NCBI RefSeq assembly: GCF_023375815.1
Contig: NZ_CP067412.1
Span: 3,348,001-3,412,000 of the forward strand
Reading direction: 5' to 3'
Length of the DNA: 64,000 bases
From: Pseudomonas sp. HS6
GTDB taxonomy: Bacteria > Pseudomonadota > Gammaproteobacteria > Pseudomonadales > Pseudomonadaceae
In this document: positions 49,683 to 58,502 of the stretch, in pieces
Position numbering within the stretch: position 1 is the first letter of the stretch
Layout: each line of letters starts with the position of its first letter
Translations under genes and position numbers: made by a program
The notes under the pieces: generated by a model
Seen by the model: only the letters and a program-made list of their open reading frames with translations
What the model was told of the DNA's origin: nothing
The model's database searches: none

Positions 49683-49999
49683 CGATGATGACCGAGACTT
49701 TAGTGAGTGGAACAACACCCGTGAGCGACAACGTGAATTTGAAACAGCACCTCAATACCCCGAGCGAAGAAGGCCAGACCCTTCGCGGGAGTGTCGAGAA
49801 AGCGCTGCACAATTATTTCGCCCACCTTGAGGGCGCAGCCGTCACGGACGTGTACAACCTGGTGCTCTCCGAAGTCGAGGCTCCCCTGCTCGAAAGCGTG
49901 ATGAACTACGTCAAGGGCAACCAGACCAAGGCCAGCGAGCTGCTCGGACTCAACCGCGGCACGCTGCGCAAGAAACTCAAGCAGTACGATCTGCTGTAA
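49679..49999 (+). CDS. fis: Nucleoid-associated regulator Fis
   Basis: A 106-residue Fis. The C-terminal helix-turn-helix is [20 protein letters not shown]. The ATG at 49679 follows GGAGAAGGGG and overlaps dusB by 4 bases; the slightly long N-terminus (E. coli Fis is 98 residues) is usual for Pseudomonas. Expression should be coupled to dusB. Confidence 0.95.
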   Translation: MTMMTETLVSGTTPVSDNVNLKQHLNTPSEEGQTLRGSVEKALHNYFAHLEGAAVTDVYNLVLSEVEAPLLESVMNYVKGNQTKASELLGLNRGTLRKKLKQYDLL

Positions 50000-50015
50000 G
50001 CATTCAATCAAACCA

Positions 50016-50049
50016 GAAAGGCGCCCGCGTAAAACCGGTCGCCTTTTTT
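50016..50049 (+). terminator. Probable terminator after fis
   Basis: AAAGGCG ... CGCCTTTTTT can form a stem of about 7 bp around a GC-rich loop, followed by Ts. It lies between the fis stop and the purH start. Confidence 0.65.
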
Positions 50050-50081
50050 GCTGACTTCCCTTGCTTTTGATGGAAATTGAG

Positions 50082-51689
50082 ATGACCGACCAGACTACCC
50101 GCCTGCCGATCCGCCGCGCCTTGATCAGTGTTTCCGACAAGACCGGGATCCTCGAATTCGCCAGGGAGCTGGAAGCCCTGGGCGTGGAAATCCTTTCCAC
50201 CGGCGGGACCTTCAAACTGCTGCAGGACAACGGCGTGGCCGCAGTGGAAGTCGCGGATTACACCGGTTTCGCAGAGATGATGGACGGTCGGGTGAAAACC
50301 CTGCACCCGAAAATCCACGGCGGGATCCTCGGTCGTCGCGGTATCGATGACGCGATCATGAACGAGCACGGCATCAAGCCGATCGATCTGGTAGCCGTCA
50401 ACCTGTACCCGTTCGAAGCCACCATCAGCAAGCCAGGCTGCGACCTGCCGACCGCCATCGAGAACATCGACATCGGCGGCCCGACCATGGTCCGTTCGGC
50501 CGCGAAAAACCACAAAGACGTGGCCATCGTGGTGAATGCCAGCGACTACGCCAACGTCCTGGAAAACCTCAAGGCCGGCGGCCTGACCTACGCACAACGT
50601 TTCGACCTGATGCTCAAGGCGTTCGAACACACTGCCGCCTACGACGGCATGATCGCCAACTACATGGGCACCGTGAACCAGGCCGCTGACACCCTCAGCA
50701 CCGAAGGTCGCAGCGAATTCCCGCGCACCTTCAACAGCCAGTTCATCAAGGCCCAGGAAATGCGCTACGGCGAGAACCCGCACCAGAGCGCGGCGTTCTA
50801 CGTTGAGGCCAAACCAGCCGAAGTCGGCATCGCCACCGCGACTCAGCTGCAAGGCAAAGAACTGTCGTACAACAACGTGGCCGACACCGACGCCGCGCTG
50901 GAATGCGTGAAGAGCTTCGTCAAACCGGCCTGCGTGATCGTCAAGCACGCCAACCCTTGCGGCGTGGCCGTGAGCCCGGACGCCGAAGGCGGCATCCGTC
51001 AGGCCTACGAACTGGCCTACGCCACCGACACCGAATCGGCGTTCGGCGGCATCATCGCCTTCAACCGTGAACTGGATGCCGAGACCGCCAAGGCGATCGT
51101 CGAGCGTCAGTTCGTCGAAGTGATCATCGCCCCGAGCGTCAGCGAAGAAGCCCGCGCCATCGTTGCTGCCAAGGCCAATGTGCGCCTGCTGGCCTGCGGC
51201 GAGTGGTCGGCCGACCGTGCCGCTGCCTGGGACTACAAGCGCGTCAACGGTGGCCTGCTGGTACAGAGCCGTGACATCGGCATGATCGGCGCCGACGACC
51301 TGAAAGTGGTGACCAAACGCGCCCCGACCGAACAGGAAATCCACGACCTGATCTTTGCCTGGAAAGTGGCCAAGTACGTTAAATCCAACGCTATCGTCTA
51401 CGCCAAGAACCGTCAGACCATCGGTGTCGGCGCTGGCCAGATGAGCCGCGTGAACTCGGCACGTATCGCCGCGATCAAGGCTGAACACGCTGGTCTGCAA
51501 GTCGCCGGTTCGGTGATGGCATCGGATGCGTTCTTCCCGTTCCGCGACGGTCTGGACAATGCGGCCAAGGTCGGTATCACTGCGGTGATCCAGCCAGGCG
51601 GTTCGATGCGTGATGCTGAAGTGATTGCTGCTGCCGACGAGGCTGGTATCGCGATGGTATTCACCGGTATGCGCCACTTCCGTCACTGA
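50082..51689 (+). CDS. purH: AICAR transformylase / IMP cyclohydrolase
   Basis: A 535-residue bifunctional enzyme catalysing the last two steps of IMP synthesis. The N-terminal MGS-like cyclohydrolase domain starts [20 protein letters not shown] and includes [13 protein letters not shown]; the transformylase domain has the catalytic KHANPCGVA and ends in [17 protein letters not shown]. The ATG at 50082 gives the normal length. purD lies downstream after a REP pair. Confidence 0.97.
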   Translation: MTDQTTRLPIRRALISVSDKTGILEFARELEALGVEILSTGGTFKLLQDNGVAAVEVADYTGFAEMMDGRVKTLHPKIHGGILGRRGIDDAIMNEHGIKPIDLVAVNLYPFEATISKPGCDLPTAIENIDIGGPTMVRSAAKNHKDVAIVVNASDYANVLENLKAGGLTYAQRFDLMLKAFEHTAAYDGMIANYMGTVNQAADTLSTEGRSEFPRTFNSQFIKAQEMRYGENPHQSAAFYVEAKPAEVGIATATQLQGKELSYNNVADTDAALECVKSFVKPACVIVKHANPCGVAVSPDAEGGIRQAYELAYATDTESAFGGIIAFNRELDAETAKAIVERQFVEVIIAPSVSEEARAIVAAKANVRLLACGEWSADRAAAWDYKRVNGGLLVQSRDIGMIGADDLKVVTKRAPTEQEIHDLIFAWKVAKYVKSNAIVYAKNRQTIGVGAGQMSRVNSARIAAIKAEHAGLQVAGSVMASDAFFPFRDGLDNAAKVGITAVIQPGGSMRDAEVIAAADEAGIAMVFTGMRHFRH

Positions 51690-51699
51690 TAAACCGATT

Positions 51700-51790
51700 C
51701 CCTGTGGGAGCGGGCTTGCCCGCGATGCAGCCACCTCGGTTCTTAAGACAGACCGCAGTGATGCTATCGCTGGCAAGCCATCTCCCACAG
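51700..51790. repeat. REP pair (BIME) between purH and purD
   Basis: CCTGTGGGAGCGGGCTTGCC (from 51700) and the inverted GCTGGCAAGCCATCTCCCACAG (to 51790) are two REP units about 35 bases apart. The family is the same as at 3299-3394. It may stabilise purH mRNA or weaken read-through into purD. Confidence 0.85.
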
Positions 51791-51842
51791 AAAAGCGCCC
51801 CTGCGGCGCTCAACAGAATTAGCGTCATCCGAGGTTTTTGAA

Positions 51843-53135
51843 ATGAATGTTTTGATCATTGGCAGCGGTGGCCGCGAACACGCCCTGGCCTGGAAAGTGG
51901 CTCAGGATCCGCGTGTGCAGAAGGTTTTCGTGGCACCGGGCAACGCCGGCACTGCGATTGAAGCCAAGTGCGAAAACGTCGCCATCGACGTGCTGGCCCT
52001 TGAGCAACTGGCCGACTTCGCCGAGAAGAACGTTTCCCTGACCATCGTCGGCCCTGAAGTGCCGCTGGTTGCCGGCGTCGTCGATCTGTTCCGCTCCCGA
52101 GGCCTGGACTGCTTCGGTCCGACCGCCGGTGCCGCACAGCTGGAAGGCTCGAAAGCCTTCACCAAGGATTTCCTGGCGCGCCACAAGATCCCGACCGCCG
52201 ACTACCAGAACTTCACCGAGATCGAGCCGGCCCTGGCTTACCTGCGTGAAAAAGGCGCACCGATCGTGATCAAGGCCGACGGCCTGGCTGCCGGTAAAGG
52301 CGTGATCGTCGCCATGACCCTGCAAGAAGCCGAAGACGCCGTGCGCGACATGCTCGCCGGCAATGCTTTCGGTGATGCCGGTTCGCGCGTCGTGATCGAA
52401 GAATTCCTCGACGGCGAAGAAGCCAGTTTCATCGTCATGGTCGACGGCAAGAACGTTCTGCCGATGGCCACCAGCCAGGACCACAAACGCGTCGGCGACG
52501 GCGACAGCGGCCCGAACACCGGCGGCATGGGTGCTTATTCCCCGGCTCCAGTGGTCACGGCTGACGTTCACCAACGTGTTATGGATCTGGTGATCTGGCC
52601 GACCGTGCGCGGCATGGCCGAAGAAGGCAACGTCTACACCGGTTTCCTGTACGCCGGTCTGATGATCGACAAGGCCGGCAATCCGAAGGTCATCGAGTTC
52701 AACTGCCGTTTCGGCGATCCGGAAACCCAACCGGTGATGCTGCGTCTGCAGTCGAGCCTGGTGTTACTGGTCGAAGCGGCACTGGCCCAGGCGCTGGACA
52801 AGGTTGAAGCGCAGTGGGATCCACGTCCGAGTGTCGGCATTGTGCTGGCGGCCGGCGGTTACCCGGGCGACTACGCCAAGGGCGCGCCGATCAACGGTCT
52901 GGACGCGGCAGCGAGCCTGGAAGGCAAGGTCTTCCACGCCGGCACCGCGCTCAAGGACGGCAATGTCGTGACCGCCGGTGGTCGGGTGCTGTGCGCTACC
53001 GCCATGGGTTCCAGCGTGAGTGCTGCCCAGGAGCAGGCCTACAAACTGGCCAAGGCCATCGACTGGGAAGGCTGCTTCTACCGCACCGATATTGGCTACC
53101 GCGCCATTGCCCGTGAACGCGGCGAAACTCTGTAA
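51843..53135 (+). CDS. purD: Phosphoribosylamine-glycine ligase
   Basis: A 430-residue ATP-grasp enzyme of purine synthesis. MNVLIIGSGGREHALAWKVA is the usual N-terminus; KADGLAAGKGVIVA and the SQDHKRVGDGDSGPNTGGMG block are the ATP- and substrate-binding signatures. Its place after purH is conserved in Pseudomonas, upstream of retS. Confidence 0.97.
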   Translation: MNVLIIGSGGREHALAWKVAQDPRVQKVFVAPGNAGTAIEAKCENVAIDVLALEQLADFAEKNVSLTIVGPEVPLVAGVVDLFRSRGLDCFGPTAGAAQLEGSKAFTKDFLARHKIPTADYQNFTEIEPALAYLREKGAPIVIKADGLAAGKGVIVAMTLQEAEDAVRDMLAGNAFGDAGSRVVIEEFLDGEEASFIVMVDGKNVLPMATSQDHKRVGDGDSGPNTGGMGAYSPAPVVTADVHQRVMDLVIWPTVRGMAEEGNVYTGFLYAGLMIDKAGNPKVIEFNCRFGDPETQPVMLRLQSSLVLLVEAALAQALDKVEAQWDPRPSVGIVLAAGGYPGDYAKGAPINGLDAAASLEGKVFHAGTALKDGNVVTAGGRVLCATAMGSSVSAAQEQAYKLAKAIDWEGCFYRTDIGYRAIARERGETL

Positions 53136-53237
53136 TAAGCTACGCTGTGTTTCCGGCAAGGGCCCTTGGTCCTTGCCGGACTGTTCCGACGCTGCGCATC
53201 GTTATATTCTGGCATCAACCTACGAAGGGATTTCGCC

Positions 53238-56012
53238 GTGCGCTGGCTCAGGATTGCCATAGGCTTCACCGTCACACTGTTGACCTTGCTCTGCATGCTC
53301 CCGGCCCAGGCCGCGCAAGGCAGTGGCTGGTCGGTATTGCTCGACGATCAGGGCAACCTCCAGCTGAGCGACATCCGCTCCGCCCGCTACACCAATCAAT
53401 TCAGCCCTATCGAGCTTGACCGCCTCACCGCGGCCGAACCCGATGGCGCGTTATGGCTGCGCTTCAGACTGGCGCCCGGCAAGCACGAACAAGTGCTGCG
53501 CATCTTCGCTCCCGACCTGTCCCACCTCAATCTGTACGTGCTCGATGGCGACAGGCTGATCGAGCAACGGGAAACCGGCACCGTCCAGGCCCAGGCCGAG
53601 CGCCCACTGCCGAGCAGCGATTTTCTGCTGCCATTACCGCAAAGCGACAAGTCCCTCGACGTTTACCTGCGCCTGGTCTCCGACCATCAGTTGCGTCCAT
53701 ACATCACCCTGCAATCGGCGGTGATGGGCGCGGCCAACCATAATCAGACGCTGATCTACGGCTTGCTGTTCGGCTGCCTCGCCATGCTGATCCTGCACAA
53801 CCTGATCCGCTACGCCTACACCCGCTCGCGCAGCAGCCTGTGGCTGGCGGTGTGTGAAGCGTTGCTGAGCCTGAGCCTGTTGCTGTTGCTCAACCTCGCC
53901 GGTCCTTGGCTGCCGAACTGGCACGCGATCCAGACCCCCGGCGCCTATCTGGCACTGCTGCTGACCGCACCGGCCGGCCTGATGTTCGCCTACCGCTTCT
54001 TCGCCCCGCTCAGCCCGCATCCGCTGAACAAACTGCTGCTGGGCGACATCCTGTTCATCGTGATCTGCAGCCTGCTGCTGTTGTTCGTCAACACCCTGCC
54101 GCTGAACATCATCACCTACGCACTGGTGGCCCTGGCCGGGCTGAGCATGTTGCTGGTAGCGTTCTATCACTGGCAGAAAGGCTACCGCCCTGCCCGTCTG
54201 TTCGTCGCCGCCATGGTGGTGTTCAACATCGGCACGCTGATCATCCTTCCGGCCCTGCTGGGGCTGACCCTGGTGGCGCCGCAAGGCCTGATCATGACCC
54301 TGATGGGCTTCATCTGTATCAGTGGCCTGCTGATGAGCATCGCCCTGGGCGAGCGCCAGCGCAGCATCACCGAAAGCCGTTTCAGCATCAGCCGCGACCT
54401 CGCCGCAAGCAACGCGGAAATCAATGCCAAGGCCGAATTCCTCGCCAAGATCAGCCACGAAATCCGCACGCCGATGAATGGCGTACTAGGCATGACCGAA
54501 CTGCTGCTCGGCACGCCGTTGTCGGTCAAGCAGCGCGACTACGTGCAGACCATCCACAGCGCCGGCAACGAACTGCTGACCCTGATCAACGAGATCCTCG
54601 ACATCTCCCGCCTCGAATCCGGGCAGATCGAACTGGACGACGTGCAATTCGATCTCAACGCCCTGATCGACGATTGCCTGAGCATCTACCGCGCCAAGGC
54701 CGAACAGCAGAACGTCGAGCTGATCAGCTTCATCCAGCCGCAAGTGCCACGGGTCATCAGCGGCGATCCGACCCGTCTGCGCCAGACGCTGCTAAGCCTG
54801 CTGGAAAACGCCCTGAAGAAAACCGAAGAAGGCGAAGTGCTGGTGGTGGTCGCCCTCGATGAACGCAGCGCCAAGCCACGCCTGCGCATCGCCGTGCAAG
54901 ACAGCGGCCAGCCGATGGACCAGGAAGAGCGTGATGCGTTGATGCACGCCGAGTTGCACAGCAAGCACTTCCTGTCGGCCAACCGCTTGGGCGGCAATCT
55001 CGGGCTGGTGATCGCACGGCAACTGATTCGCCTGATGCAGGGTGAGTTCGGCATCAAGAGCGGCGCCACCCAGGGCAGCACGCTGTGGCTGACCCTGCCG
55101 CTGGACCCAGACCGCCTGGAGCACCCGACCTCCGATCTCGACAGTCCGCTGCAAGGCGCGCGGGTGCTGGTGGTCGACGACAACGACACCTGTCGCAAAG
55201 TACTGGTGCAACAGTGCAGCGCCTGGGGCCTGAACGTCAGCGCCGTGCCGTCGGGCAAGGAGGCGCTGGCCCTGCTGCGCACCAAAGCGCACCTGCGTGA
55301 CTATTTCGACGTGGTCCTGCTGGACCAGAACATGCCCGGCATGACCGGCATGCAACTGGCGGCCAAGATCAAGGAAGACCCGAGCCTGAACCACGACATT
55401 CTGCTGATCATGCTCACCGGCATCAGCAACGCGCCGAGCAAGATCATCGCGCGCAACTCGGGGATCAAACGCATCCTGGCCAAACCGGTGGCCGGCTACA
55501 CGCTCAAGACCACACTGGCCGACGAGCTGAACCAGCGCAACCGTGGCCAGGCGGTGTTCCAGCCACAAGCCGTTGGCCCGGCCACGGCAGTCAAAGTCCC
55601 GAGCGATTTCCGCATTCTGGTCGCCGAAGACAACACGATTTCCACCAAAGTGATTCGCGGCATGCTCGGCAAGCTCAACCTGCAACCGGACACCGCGAGC
55701 AATGGCGAAGAAGCCTTGCAGGCCATGAAGGCCCAGCGCTACGACCTGGTGCTGATGGACTGCGAAATGCCGATCCTCGATGGTTTCTCCGCCACCCAGC
55801 AACTGCGGGCCTGGGAAGTCGGCAATCAGCGCATCCGTACGCCGATCGTCGCACTGACCGCGCACATTCTCGCCGAACACAAGGAGCGTGCGCGCCAGGC
55901 CGGCATGGACGGGCACATGGCCAAACCGGTGGAGTTATCGCAGTTACGCGAGTTGATCGAACACTGGGTGGCCCAGCGCGACCAGCAAAACCGAACGGCT
56001 TCCACCTTCTGA
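53238..56012 (+). CDS. retS: Hybrid sensor kinase RetS
   Basis: A 924-residue hybrid. The GTG at 53238 has GAAGGGA 7 bases upstream and yields a signal peptide ending MLPAQA. A periplasmic 7TMR-DISMED2 domain (about 40-180) is followed by seven helices (about 190-390), a kinase core with His about 407 (KISHEIRTPMNG), and two receivers with Asp about 696 (VVLLDQNMPG) and about 841 (LVLMDCEMPI). The ATP-lid motifs are weak: DSGQPMD in place of DxGxG. The family represses GacS and so biofilm and type VI genes. Its place after purD matches P. aeruginosa RetS. Confidence 0.92.
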   Translation: MRWLRIAIGFTVTLLTLLCMLPAQAAQGSGWSVLLDDQGNLQLSDIRSARYTNQFSPIELDRLTAAEPDGALWLRFRLAPGKHEQVLRIFAPDLSHLNLYVLDGDRLIEQRETGTVQAQAERPLPSSDFLLPLPQSDKSLDVYLRLVSDHQLRPYITLQSAVMGAANHNQTLIYGLLFGCLAMLILHNLIRYAYTRSRSSLWLAVCEALLSLSLLLLLNLAGPWLPNWHAIQTPGAYLALLLTAPAGLMFAYRFFAPLSPHPLNKLLLGDILFIVICSLLLLFVNTLPLNIITYALVALAGLSMLLVAFYHWQKGYRPARLFVAAMVVFNIGTLIILPALLGLTLVAPQGLIMTLMGFICISGLLMSIALGERQRSITESRFSISRDLAASNAEINAKAEFLAKISHEIRTPMNGVLGMTELLLGTPLSVKQRDYVQTIHSAGNELLTLINEILDISRLESGQIELDDVQFDLNALIDDCLSIYRAKAEQQNVELISFIQPQVPRVISGDPTRLRQTLLSLLENALKKTEEGEVLVVVALDERSAKPRLRIAVQDSGQPMDQEERDALMHAELHSKHFLSANRLGGNLGLVIARQLIRLMQGEFGIKSGATQGSTLWLTLPLDPDRLEHPTSDLDSPLQGARVLVVDDNDTCRKVLVQQCSAWGLNVSAVPSGKEALALLRTKAHLRDYFDVVLLDQNMPGMTGMQLAAKIKEDPSLNHDILLIMLTGISNAPSKIIARNSGIKRILAKPVAGYTLKTTLADELNQRNRGQAVFQPQAVGPATAVKVPSDFRILVAEDNTISTKVIRGMLGKLNLQPDTASNGEEALQAMKAQRYDLVLMDCEMPILDGFSATQQLRAWEVGNQRIRTPIVALTAHILAEHKERARQAGMDGHMAKPVELSQLRELIEHWVAQRDQQNRTASTF

Positions 56013-56034
56013 GTGATGCCGTGCGGTCATCCTT

Positions 56035-56676
56035 TCAAATTTCAAGTTCTCTCAGGTATTTGCTCGACTGTGACAGTACCGCTTTCTTCACCTTCTCCCG
56101 AAATGTCGCGTAGTGAAGCGTATTGAAGGTGATCGCAGTCAGTTGCTCGATACTCTCGCGCTCAAGCGATTCATTTTTGAGAAACAGGAACCGCGAGATC
56201 TCTCGCTGAATCGAAAACCTGCGATGGTAGACCCCGAGTTCAACCTTGTGCGCGCCGTTCATGACACACGGAATCATCTGAAAACAGCCGACATCGGCCT
56301 CAAGGCTAGTGGACTCAAACACTTCCATCGCCAATAAGTTTCGCTCCAGCTCGGCCATGGCCCGCCTCATGGGCAAGTAGAACTCCTCACCGAGGGAAGC
56401 CTTTATACGCTGCAGGGCCTTGCTGCCCATCGGGGCGACAGGCTCGGGGGAAAACGTTTGAGGTCGTGGCACGTCCCAGCCCAGATGTTTCAGTTTATTG
56501 CAGTAATAGTCGAACCAATCGCCCGATAGTCCATCGGCCATCGCCGCTCGGGTGCTCTGTTGCGCAAAAGCCGTGCTCATGTAAATGTCTTCCCGATGGG
56601 AAGCCGGCAGGCCAGCTGCAAACGACACAACGCTGGCACCGACCACTGCGGATGCAGGTGCAAATACGTCAGTCAT
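56035..56676 (-). CDS. Unknown protein C of a three-gene paralogous cluster
   Basis: A 213-residue protein I do not recognise. The ATG at 56676 has GAGAGG 7 bases upstream. The N-terminus holds a mildly hydrophobic stretch (ASAVVGASVVSFAAGLPAS). GDWFDYYCNKLKHLGWDVP aligns with KEWYMIFREVMTNMGWAPV in the first gene of the cluster and with TLWYDVYSDIIDGFWFRY in the second. ELERNLLAME matches VYERNLLEQG of the first. The last ~60 residues are predicted beta-hairpin plus a basic helix (FREKVKKAVLSQSSKYLREL). It overlaps the upstream gene by 8 bases, so translation is coupled. No signal peptide or lipobox is evident. Confidence 0.7.
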   Translation of the reverse strand: MTDVFAPASAVVGASVVSFAAGLPASHREDIYMSTAFAQQSTRAAMADGLSGDWFDYYCNKLKHLGWDVPRPQTFSPEPVAPMGSKALQRIKASLGEEFYLPMRRAMAELERNLLAMEVFESTSLEADVGCFQMIPCVMNGAHKVELGVYHRRFSIQREISRFLFLKNESLERESIEQLTAITFNTLHYATFREKVKKAVLSQSSKYLRELEI

Positions 56677-57400
56677 TGCCGAGCCTCTCTGGAAGTACAG
56701 CGCAGCAAGACGGGTCGCCCTTCTCCAGCACAGCAACATTGTCTTTGATTCTGCTTTTGATCTTCAGGGCAAGTTCGTGACGCACCGGGACATACTGGGA
56801 TTCCACCAGATTCGCGCGGAAAGCCCGCAAAGTAACAGCGCCTTTCACGTCCTCGGCACGATAACGCTGGAACAGAGGGCTGGGGCCCAGTGCCTGATCG
56901 GTTTTAAGTTCGAAGTACACACTCCGGAACGAAGTGGGTGACTGCGCCACAATCACCATCATGTGCACGTCCTCTGCAGGTGCCGGCACTGGCATCACTA
57001 CATGCTCGGATACTTTCTGCACATGGGTACGCAACATTTTGATGGCGGGAGTCGTATCCGAGATCTTCTCCAATCGAGCCATTACTTCGGCGATTGCTTG
57101 CCCTTCGTCAGCATTCACTTTGGACATCGCAGCCACTACCCAGTCCACTGCGCAAACATCACTGTCTGGAGCAAGAGTCCTGTCCTCTCGCGATTTTTCA
57201 TACCGAAACCAAAAACCATCGATAATGTCGCTATAGACGTCATACCAGAGAGTATCCGGTTCTTTTTCCGTCTGCTTATTCGCCACCAACTGCGCGTACA
57301 ACACGGTGTTGATCACATCATCGTAAATGGTCACATCGTCTGTTTCAGGCACGATCAGGACTGCCGCCCCAACCATCAATACTGTATATAAATCTTGCAC
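56669..57400 (-). CDS. Unknown protein B of a three-gene paralogous cluster
   Basis: A 243-residue protein I do not recognise. The start is a GTG at 57400 with AGAGG 7 bases upstream. Near residue 33, VLYAQLVANKQ is nearly identical to FLYASLVANKQ of the first gene, and it is followed at similar spacing by LWYDVYSDII...FWFRYEKS against EWYMIFREVM...GWAPVTRYYS. A beta-rich C-terminal part (VHMMVIVAQSPTSFRSVYFEL) ends with VRHELALKIKSRI and a short Cys-containing tail (PSCCAVLPERLGND). A hairpin lies 24 bases upstream of its start. Confidence 0.7.
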   Translation of the reverse strand: MQDLYTVLMVGAAVLIVPETDDVTIYDDVINTVLYAQLVANKQTEKEPDTLWYDVYSDIIDGFWFRYEKSREDRTLAPDSDVCAVDWVVAAMSKVNADEGQAIAEVMARLEKISDTTPAIKMLRTHVQKVSEHVVMPVPAPAEDVHMMVIVAQSPTSFRSVYFELKTDQALGPSPLFQRYRAEDVKGAVTLRAFRANLVESQYVPVRHELALKIKSRIKDNVAVLEKGDPSCCAVLPERLGND

Positions 57401-57423
57401 ATCAACACCTCTCTTTTTTGAAT

Positions 57424-57450
57424 AAGGGCAATCGATGCACGATTACCCTT
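57424..57450 (-). other. Intercistronic hairpin in the unknown cluster
   Basis: On the minus strand AAGGGTAATCG and CGATTGCCCTT pair over 11 bp (one G-U pair) with a 5-base loop, between genes A and B. An A-run rather than a T-run follows, so it is probably not a terminator. It could protect or separate the upstream message. Confidence 0.6.
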
Positions 57451-57460
57451 ACTTACTTAA

Positions 57461-58249
57461 TTAGATGTCGTAATCAATCTTCTTGAGAGCGTGCGCCACA
57501 AGTTTGCCCGAGACAAACGCACGAGTGGCTTCAGCAAGAGCATCATTTTTCTCAAACACTGTTTCACCGCTATACAGATCCACATTACGAACATCAACAT
57601 CGACAAACATTACTTTGGTCGATGTATTTCGACGTTTGAAACGCACTGCTCCGATAGCAAAAATAGTTACACCGTTTACTTCTGTGCACGCCCCTGCGGT
57701 GACTCCGCCTACGCCTTGTTCCAACAGGTTTCGCTCATAAACCGTCAGTGCGGTTTCACGTTGTTTCAGAGCGGCGATGGCGTCACCCGCCACTTTCAGC
57801 ATCAATGCAGAAGTCGGGCCTGGCAACGCAACCCCGGCAACGACCGAGCCCAGGATTTGCAGAACCAGTTGGTCCATACGGACACTGGTCCCGCCTACTT
57901 TAAGATCGCTGTAGTATCGGGTGACAGGCGCCCAACCCATATTGGTCATGACTTCGCGGAATATCATGTACCACTCTTTGCCCTGGTGTTCCGCCGGATA
58001 CTGTTTATTTGCCACTAACGATGCATAGAGAAAAGCATTCTGTGCATCTGCGCGGTTAACACCCGAGAGATTACCGCTAAAACTAAGCACACCCTCGCCT
58101 ACAATCGAACCCTTGCTCGGCGTTTCAACATCGTCACCCAGGGAGAACATCCTGCGAGGCGCAACAGCCAACGGCTCGCCCAAATCATACTCTTTCAAAT
58201 TTTTGATGCAGGAATCGATATAAGCCTGGCTAGTAGTATATTTACTCAT
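57461..58249 (-). CDS. Unknown protein A of a three-gene paralogous cluster
   Basis: A 262-residue protein I do not recognise, first gene of the cluster; AAGGA stands 8 bases before the ATG. No signal peptide is seen (MSKYTTSQAYIDSCIKNLKE). FLYASLVANKQ (about 73-83) and EWYMIFREVMTNMGW (about 91-105) are shared with gene B and, more weakly, gene C. A Gly-rich hydrophobic segment follows (ILGSVVAGVALPGPTSALML, about 132-151), then VYERNLLEQGVGG, and a beta-strand region ending in VMFVDVDVRNVDLYSGETVF and a helix LVAHALKKI. It is preceded by a long G-poor (plus strand) leader. Function unknown. Confidence 0.72.
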   Translation of the reverse strand: MSKYTTSQAYIDSCIKNLKEYDLGEPLAVAPRRMFSLGDDVETPSKGSIVGEGVLSFSGNLSGVNRADAQNAFLYASLVANKQYPAEHQGKEWYMIFREVMTNMGWAPVTRYYSDLKVGGTSVRMDQLVLQILGSVVAGVALPGPTSALMLKVAGDAIAALKQRETALTVYERNLLEQGVGGVTAGACTEVNGVTIFAIGAVRFKRRNTSTKVMFVDVDVRNVDLYSGETVFEKNDALAEATRAFVSGKLVAHALKKIDYDI

Positions 58250-58502
58250 GACACTGTCCTTACGTTAATTTAAACAAGTCCCTCATGAACTTGCCGAAAG
58301 AACAATACCCAACCCCATCAACTCCAACAAACCAAAACATGTAACACCATATCCACAAACAACCGACAACAACACTTAGATGCGCACAACCAAGCACCTC
58401 CACAAAGGAAACTAACAAGTAAATAATTCAAGCGCGCCACCCACAGGTAATTGATCGACTGATAGACTTTGTTTCACCTCAATCCGAATGCGAGCCAAAA
58501 CC
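58250..58502. other. AT-rich, G-poor leader/promoter region of the unknown cluster and marC-like gene
   Basis: The gap between divergent gene A and the MarC-like gene is clearly more AT-rich than the rest of the window. From about 58301 to 58380 the plus strand has only three Gs in 80 bases, so a minus-strand leader would be almost free of C. The marC-like promoter must lie at the right end, but no clear site was found. Confidence 0.55.

Noticed and set aside
50004..51788. Long minus-strand open frame (594 codons)
   Set aside because: Antisense to purH; the product is His/Val-rich and matches nothing.
56669..56676. Possible frameshift between unknown genes B and C
   Set aside because: The 8-base overlap has its own ribosome binding site for C, and both products have complete N- and C-termini, so they are separate genes.
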